Origin: an uncultured Eubacteriales bacterium
GTDB lineage: Bacteria > Bacillota > Clostridia > Oscillospirales > Acutalibacteraceae
Length of the DNA: 5,593 nt
Reading direction: 5' to 3'
NCBI GenBank assembly: GCA_900320235.1
Contig: ONRO01000047.1
Span: forward strand, 1-5,593
This document shows, in pieces, positions 5,554 to 5,593 of this stretch. Positions within the stretch are counted from its first letter, which is position 1, and each line of letters opens with the position of its first letter. A program made the translations under genes and the position numbers. The notes beneath the pieces were generated by a model. It ran no database searches. It worked only from the letters and a program-made list of their open reading frames with translations, and had not been told where the DNA came from.

Positions 5554-5593
5554 CATTTTAATTTATATAATCATTTATATAGTTCAGTCAGAA
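5554..5593. other. AT-rich start of the downstream intergenic region
   Basis: ATTTATATA occurs twice, at 5561-5569 and 5573-5581, and a TATAAT-like box lies at 5566-5571 without a convincing -35 partner. No terminator hairpin appears before the window ends. GTTCAGTCAGA near the end resembles the CAGTCAGTT repeat at 461 and 519, but the shared word is short. A promoter for a following gene is possible but not supported. Confidence 0.3.

Overview
The window looks like chromosomal DNA from a low-to-moderate GC Gram-positive anaerobe of the class Clostridia, most likely Ruminococcus or a close relative in the Oscillospiraceae. The reasons are strong Shine-Dalgarno sites, GTG/ATG starts, a Clostridia-style split methionine synthase, a SpoIIM-family protein, and a beta-sandwich repeat protein of the kind common on ruminococcal cell surfaces. 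The genus call is inference from style, not from a marker gene. All confident genes are on the + strand.

Layout. (1) Positions 1-330 are the 3' end of a gene for a repeat-containing, probably secreted or surface protein, closed by a strong intrinsic terminator at 364-393. (2) Positions 394-896 hold no convincing gene. The stretch contains two pairs of imperfect direct repeats and a cluster of GC-rich hairpins (about 596-822), and ends in a good extended -10 promoter at 821-849. (3) From that promoter run two overlapping genes: a stand-alone methionine synthase reactivation protein (897-1490) and a cobalamin-dependent methionine synthase, metH (1487-3850), which lacks the C-terminal reactivation domain. 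(4) After a 102-base gap with a strong hairpin but no T-tract come two membrane protein genes: a SpoIIM-family protein (3953-4600) and a DUF624/YesL-like protein with a charged C-terminal tail (4639-5553). (5) The last 40 bases are AT-rich and hold no gene or clear terminator.

How the genes work together. The first pair forms one functional methionine synthase. MetH moves a methyl group from 5-methyltetrahydrofolate through cobalamin to homocysteine, and the separate reactivation protein is expected to supply the S-adenosylmethionine-dependent reductive remethylation that rescues oxidised cobalamin. The ATGA overlap suggests coupled translation of the two parts. The two downstream membrane proteins have no evident metabolic link to methionine synthesis; they may share a transcript because no terminator is visible between them and metH.

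I did not find a clearly new biological system. The least explained part is the structured intergenic stretch at about 455-822, which may be a dispersed repeat element or a structured RNA.
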